Below are positions 5,674-8,855 of a stretch of DNA of 8,855 nt, one piece after another. The stretch is from Christensenella sp. UBA4263 (lineage in GTDB: Bacteria > Bacillota > Clostridia > Christensenellales > Aristaeellaceae). The notes under the pieces are model-generated. The model was not told the origin of the DNA, searched no databases, and saw only the letters and a program-made list of their open reading frames with translations. The position numbers were made by a program, and so were the translations under genes. The DNA lies in assembly GCA_002395225.1 (NCBI GenBank), contig DGWH01000072.1, forward strand, positions 1 to 8,855, read 5' to 3'. Within the stretch, counting starts at the first letter, position 1; each line of letters opens with the position of its first letter.

Positions 5674-6228
5674 ATGAAAAGATTGGTTGTACTTCTGGCG
5701 GTTGCCCTTGTCCTTGTATTTGCGGTTTCGGCCCTGGCTGAGACGAGTCCCGAACCCTCTCCGACACCGGCGCCGCAGTCCAAAACGGTTGACGATCAGA
5801 CCGGCGTTGACGACGGCGGGAATGATGATTCCAGTAACACAAGGACAAGGACAACAACAACAACGACAACAACGACTGTTGCTGCGGATCCGGATGCCAC
5901 GCTGAATGATGATGTCAGCAAGTATGCGAACAATCCTGCTGCGATTATGGCGGATTACGGCATCGACACGTTCAAGGAGCCGGTTATTTTTGAGTCCGTG
6001 ACAACCGTCGGGACAAATACGGGTTCCCTGACCATTTCTCAGCAGTCACTGACAGAAGATGATGAGGTTGCCGTCTTTGTTGTCTACAGACTCAACGGAA
6101 AGCTCGTGCGTGTTCAGCTCAAGACCCGCTGGGAGAACGGAAAGCTCATCTGCGAGATTCCGGACGAGGTTGCCAGTGAAATCGACGGAAAGCAGATCCG
6201 CATTGATGTGATCGGCGAGGCAAAGTAA
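5674..6228 (+). CDS. Unrecognised secreted Thr-rich protein of the exopolysaccharide operon
   Basis: This 184-residue protein is of no family I recognise. Residues 1-22 form a clear signal peptide (KR, hydrophobic core, cleavage after ALA). A low-complexity segment follows: Pro/Ser-rich (24-36), acidic (40-52), then TRTRT and a run of nine Thr (60-68) encoded by ACA/ACG triplets. The C-terminal half (about 75-184) is ordered-looking, with strands such as EPVIFESVTTVG, EVAVFVVYRLNGKLVRVQLK and KQIRIDVIGEAK, suggesting a small beta-rich domain outside the cell. There is no lipobox or sortase motif. AGAGGTGG (5660-5667) supports ATG 5674. It lies 42 bp after the LCP gene and before the wzz gene, so it may assist polymer export or anchoring; that is inferred from position only. 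Confidence 0.85.
   Translation: MKRLVVLLAVALVLVFAVSALAETSPEPSPTPAPQSKTVDDQTGVDDGGNDDSSNTRTRTTTTTTTTTVAADPDATLNDDVSKYANNPAAIMADYGIDTFKEPVIFESVTTVGTNTGSLTISQQSLTEDDEVAVFVVYRLNGKLVRVQLKTRWENGKLICEIPDEVASEIDGKQIRIDVIGEAK
5839..5876 (+). repeat. Trinucleotide-rich ACA/ACG tract coding poly-Thr
   Basis: Repeated ACAAGG units followed by ACA and ACG triplets encode the Arg-Thr and nine-Thr run of the secreted protein. Length changes by whole triplets would alter the linker without breaking the frame. Confidence 0.65.
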
Positions 6229-6264
6229 AGCCAGAGACAAATCTGACACACCCCAACATCAGAG

Positions 6265-6310
6265 GTTTTTCCCAGTATTTCTCGGTGTGCTGAGAGATAC
6301 TGGGAAAAAC
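6265..6310 (+). promoter_or_regulatory. 19-bp stem-loop in the operon, upstream of wzz
   Basis: GTTTTTCCCAGTATTTCTC (6265-6283) pairs with GAGAGATACTGGGAAAAAC (6292-6310) around an 8-nt loop, with a single G-U pair. No T-run follows, so it is not a standard terminator. It could be an mRNA processing or stabilising element, a binding site, or a small mobile-element relic. Confidence 0.7.
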
Positions 6311-6359
6311 TATTCTGGATGAATCTGAGGCGACAATAAACGAACGGGAAGGGAACAGG

Positions 6360-7142
6360 ATGGCGCAGGAACAGGAAAAAGCGGCCGTGAATCCGGTCAG
6401 CCGACAGTTGGCCGTACAGCCGAACAATGACGACGGTGAAATAGAAATTGATCTGGTGGAACTGTTTTTCAATCTGCTTGAGCATGCGTTCTGGATCATA
6501 CTGGTTTCCATCCTGTTCGCTGTCGGATCGGGCGTATTTACGGTTTACATGATCAAGCCGAAGTACTCGGCCACCTCCGGTCTGTATGTCATGAGCCGGC
6601 AGGATTCGGCGATTAATCTTTCGGACCTGCAGATCGGATCGAGTCTGACCATGGATTACCAGGAAGTTTTCAAAAACTGGCATGTACAGGAAAACGTGCT
6701 GCAGCGGCTGAATCTCAATTATACCTATGATCAGCTGGGGGCGATGATCAAGCTGAGAAATCCCAACAATACCCGTGTCCTGTATATTACGGCCACCTCG
6801 GGGTCCCCGGATGAGGCAAAGAATCTGGCGGACACGTATGCGCAGGTGGCAAGGGAATTCATCGCGGCCACCATGGATACCCAGCAGCCCAGCATCTTTA
6901 TGGAAGCGCTGTGGCCGTCCAGGCCGTCCTCGCCCAGCCTCTCAAAGAATATCCTGATCGGCTTTGCCATCGGTTTCGTGCTGAGCGCGGGCATTTTTGT
7001 GGTGCATTTCCTGCTGGATGACCGCGTGCGGGGCAGCGAGGATGTGGAGAAATACCTGAACATGCCGCTGCTGGGCATGATGCCGAAAGAGAAGAAGAGC
7101 TCGAAATCGAGCCGGAAGGTTGAAAAGGAGAGACGGAAGTGA
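6360..7142 (+). CDS. Wzz/CapA-type polysaccharide co-polymerase (CpsC-like)
   Basis: This 260-residue chain-length protein is the membrane activator of the partner tyrosine kinase in Gram-positive Wzy-dependent polysaccharide systems. An N-terminal cytoplasmic segment (1-42, with EIEIDLVELFFNLL) is followed by membrane helix 1 (about 43-65), an extracellular region (66-195) holding PKYSATSGLYV and SPDEAKNLADTYAQVAREF, the proline-rich motif PSRPSSPS (186-193), membrane helix 2 (about 196-219) and the typical DDRVRGSEDVEKYLNMPLLG (220-239). A basic tail ends EKERRK, so the kinase domain is a separate protein. AAGGGA (6349-6354) supports ATG 6360. Its TGA overlaps the GTG start of the kinase gene (GTGA), showing coupling. 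Confidence 0.92.
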   Translation: MAQEQEKAAVNPVSRQLAVQPNNDDGEIEIDLVELFFNLLEHAFWIILVSILFAVGSGVFTVYMIKPKYSATSGLYVMSRQDSAINLSDLQIGSSLTMDYQEVFKNWHVQENVLQRLNLNYTYDQLGAMIKLRNPNNTRVLYITATSGSPDEAKNLADTYAQVAREFIAATMDTQQPSIFMEALWPSRPSSPSLSKNILIGFAIGFVLSAGIFVVHFLLDDRVRGSEDVEKYLNMPLLGMMPKEKKSSKSSRKVEKERRK

Positions 7143-7858
7143 AGCAGTGCGTCATCGGGAATCTGCCCACGCTGGATTATACGGGGGAGGAATCGCTCAA
7201 CACCATCGTCGCCAATCTTCTTTTTGCCGGACGGGACCGGAAAAAGATCATCGTGACCAGCTGCTCGGCCTCGGAGGGAAAGAGCCACACGGTGATGCAT
7301 ATTGCGCGCAATCTGGCCCAGCGCGGAAAGCGGGTCTGTATGGTGGACGCGGATCTGCGCCGTTCCATGAACATTTCCACCTATCGGATCAAAACGGAGG
7401 AAGGGTGGACGGGACTGGCCCACTATCTGGCGGGCTATAACGACATCGGTGACGTGGTCTATCAGACCAACATCCCGCGCTTTTACTTCATTCCCATCGG
7501 GCGCGAACTGGTCAACCCCATCCGCCTTTTGGATACGCCGGACTTTGGCCAGCTGCTGGATGCGCTGGCCAAAGAGTTTGACATGGTCCTGATCGATGCG
7601 CCGCCGGTGGGCGTGGTGGTGGATGCGGCCGTGATTGCCGCCCGGTGTGACGGGTGTCTGTTTGTCATTGAGTACAACCGGACCCACCGGCGGGAAATCA
7701 ATACGGCGCAGCGCCAGATCGAAAGCAGCGGCTGTCCGGTGCTGGGATGCATTCTGAACAAGGTGGATGTGGATTCCCTCAGTTCAAAGCATTATTACAA
7801 CCGGAGCTATCAGTCCCATTACTATTCCAATTACTACAAGACGGACAAGGATAAGTAA
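7139..7858 (+). CDS. CpsD/Wze-type BY-kinase (tyrosine autokinase)
   Basis: This 239-residue cytoplasmic bacterial tyrosine kinase works with the Wzz-type partner encoded just upstream. The Walker A region is SCSASEGKSHT (41-51), Walker A' is VCMVDADLRRS (67-77) and Walker B is MVLIDAPPVG (149-158). The C-terminus is a tyrosine cluster with seven Tyr between residues 219 and 233, the expected autophosphorylation sites. The first Gly of the usual PGEGKS is Ser, a variant I also recall in related proteins. GTG 7139 is the start, with AAGGAG (7125-7130) upstream and a 4-nt overlap with wzz. Phosphorylation cycling of the Tyr cluster, reversed by the phosphatase encoded next, would control polymer length and export. 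Confidence 0.93.
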   Translation: MKQCVIGNLPTLDYTGEESLNTIVANLLFAGRDRKKIIVTSCSASEGKSHTVMHIARNLAQRGKRVCMVDADLRRSMNISTYRIKTEEGWTGLAHYLAGYNDIGDVVYQTNIPRFYFIPIGRELVNPIRLLDTPDFGQLLDALAKEFDMVLIDAPPVGVVVDAAVIAARCDGCLFVIEYNRTHRREINTAQRQIESSGCPVLGCILNKVDVDSLSSKHYYNRSYQSHYYSNYYKTDKDK

Positions 7859-7891
7859 CCGGAGGATATCCGGAAAAGAAAGAGAAAGGGA

Positions 7892-8620
7892 ATGTTTACG
7901 GATATTCACCATCATATCATCTATGGTGTGGATGACGGGGCGCCGGATTTTGAAACGGCCGTACAGATGCTGCAAAAGGCAGATCAGCAGGGCGTGCGCC
8001 GGATCATCTGCACCAGTCACGCCAATCCGGCCCGTTCCTTTTTTGACGCGGACCGTTACCGGATGCGGCTGCGAAAAGAACAGAAGTATCTGCAAAGTCA
8101 GCGGATCAACATCCAGCTGGCCGAGGGCTGCGAAATCATGTGGATGGAATTGGTGCCGCGGCTGCTAAGTGAGGGGCAGCTGCTGACACTGAATGCGTCG
8201 CGGTACGTGCTGGTGGAATTCTATCCGGATGACAAATTCCGCCGGATCCGGAGTGCCCTTGAGAGCCTCTGTGTCGCCGGCTATACGCCCATACTGGCCC
8301 ATGCGGAGCGATACCGTGCCCTGCGGCCATGGCGGCGTCTGCGGGAACTGCGCACCGGCCTGCACATGGCGGTGCAGATGAATGCGGACACCATCATCCA
8401 TGTGCCGGATCTGGGGCTGCTCTCAGACCGGACGCCGCGGCATTTTCTCACGGAGGGACTGGTGGATATATGTGCGACGGATTCGCACAATCTCACCGGC
8501 AGGTCCTGCCGGATGCGGGAGGCCTACCGGACACTGGACCGGATGTTTGGCGCGGAAACGGCGAAAGAGATGTGCATGGTGAATCCCAACTGCATATGGA
8601 ACGATGAGATCATCGGGTAA
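7892..8620 (+). CDS. CpsB/Wzh-type PHP-domain protein-tyrosine phosphatase
   Basis: This 242-residue metal-dependent phosphatase should dephosphorylate the CpsD-like kinase. The PHP metal ligands are visible: DIHHH (D4, H6, H8), GVDDG (12-16), TSH (41-43), AEGCE (77-81), VEF (108-110), AHAER (136-140) and TDSH (196-199). The length and ending, MVNPNCIWNDE (residues 229-239), match the CpsB/YwqE family (typical ending NP..ll.g). ATG 7892 is the only start after the kinase stop in this frame. A purine-rich stretch AGAGAAAGGG lies directly upstream, with its AAGGG unusually close, and GGAGG at 7861-7865 is too distant, so translation may be modest. It is followed by a terminator. Confidence 0.93.
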   Translation: MFTDIHHHIIYGVDDGAPDFETAVQMLQKADQQGVRRIICTSHANPARSFFDADRYRMRLRKEQKYLQSQRINIQLAEGCEIMWMELVPRLLSEGQLLTLNASRYVLVEFYPDDKFRRIRSALESLCVAGYTPILAHAERYRALRPWRRLRELRTGLHMAVQMNADTIIHVPDLGLLSDRTPRHFLTEGLVDICATDSHNLTGRSCRMREAYRTLDRMFGAETAKEMCMVNPNCIWNDEIIG

Positions 8621-8693
8621 GGGCCGGATGCAGTGGCCTTTGCAGAGACGGCCCCGGAGGCATCCGGGTTCGCAGCCTGCGCCGGAACACGGA

Positions 8694-8733
8694 GGGCTGC
8701 CGGATCCGGGCACCGGCGGGCCTTGTTTTTATT
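8694..8733 (+). terminator. Rho-independent terminator after cpsB
   Basis: GGGCTGCCGG (8694-8703) and CCGGCGGGCC (8713-8722) pair with one mismatch and one G-U pair around a 9-nt loop, followed by TTGTTTTTATT. It closes the five-gene transcript or acts as an attenuator before genes beyond the window. Confidence 0.75.
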
Positions 8734-8736
8734 GGT

Positions 8737-8774
8737 CCTGTCGCGCAGCGACAGTTTGCCGAGCAGGACTGTCT
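8737..8774 (+). repeat. Dispersed hairpin repeat, copy A (tandem unit 1)
   Basis: CTGTCGC, loop GCA, GCGACAG (8738-8754) is followed by TTTGCCGAGCAGGACTGTCT. The same 38 nt recur 81 bp downstream with one change. The core matches copies C and D. Confidence 0.85.
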
Positions 8775-8817
8775 GCGCAGCGGCGGTGCCGAAAGACCCG
8801 GCAGCGGTCAATTTGGG

Positions 8818-8855
8818 CCTGTCGCGCAGTGACAGTTTGCCGAGCAGGACTGTCT
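8818..8855 (+). repeat. Dispersed hairpin repeat, copy B (tandem unit 2, reaches window end)
   Basis: This is the same 38 nt as copy A with one change in the stem, GCGACAG to GTGACAG, which keeps pairing as G-U in RNA. The preceding CAATTTGGG resembles the flank of copy D. The array may continue beyond the window. Confidence 0.85.

Noticed and set aside
8737..8855. CRISPR array, because 38-nt repeats are separated by 43 nt
   Set aside because: There are only two units, the core also occurs singly in both orientations elsewhere, and no cas gene is present. A dispersed palindromic repeat explains it better.

Overview
The window looks like a low-to-mid GC Bacillota (Firmicutes) chromosome, probably a gut-type Clostridia or Erysipelotrichia relative. 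The evidence is a LytR-CpsA-Psr protein of the clostridial type, a Wzz/CpsD/CpsB exopolysaccharide module, purine-rich Shine-Dalgarno sites, TTG/GTG starts, TTGACA-type promoters and short hairpin-plus-T terminators. The species cannot be named from this sequence.

Left part (1-2990): an accessory, defence-island-like segment. It opens with a 15-bp inverted repeat and a DUF4869-like gene split by a frameshift at a run of eight T. A gene-free stretch follows, holding a dispersed hairpin repeat and a terminator, and then the decayed 3' end of an AbiEii/AbiGii-type nucleotidyltransferase toxin gene. Next comes a visibly AT-richer three-gene operon: hicA (toxin), hicB (antitoxin with a C-terminal extension) and a SecB-like chaperone gene. 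It has a clear promoter, an operator-like inverted repeat and tandem terminators. This is the layout of a toxin-antitoxin-chaperone (TAC) system.

Middle (2990-4647): about 1 kb with no convincing gene, with decayed fragments and another hairpin-repeat copy. It ends in a TTGACA/TAAAAT promoter whose spacer contains eight G, followed by a leader of about 550 nt with stem-loops, a degenerate repeat copy and one possible 37-codon ORF.

Right part (4648-8733): a co-directional exopolysaccharide or capsule head module. It encodes an LCP glycopolymer ligase, an unrecognised secreted Thr-rich protein, the Wzz-type chain-length/kinase-activator protein, the CpsD/Wze tyrosine kinase with a Tyr-rich tail, and the CpsB/Wzh PHP-type phosphatase. 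Together they would control polymer length (Wzz, CpsD, CpsB cycle) and attach the polymer to the wall (LCP). A 19-bp hairpin lies between the secreted-protein gene and wzz, and a terminator follows cpsB. The window ends in two tandem 81-bp-spaced copies of the hairpin repeat also seen at about 749, 3787 and (degenerate) 4293.
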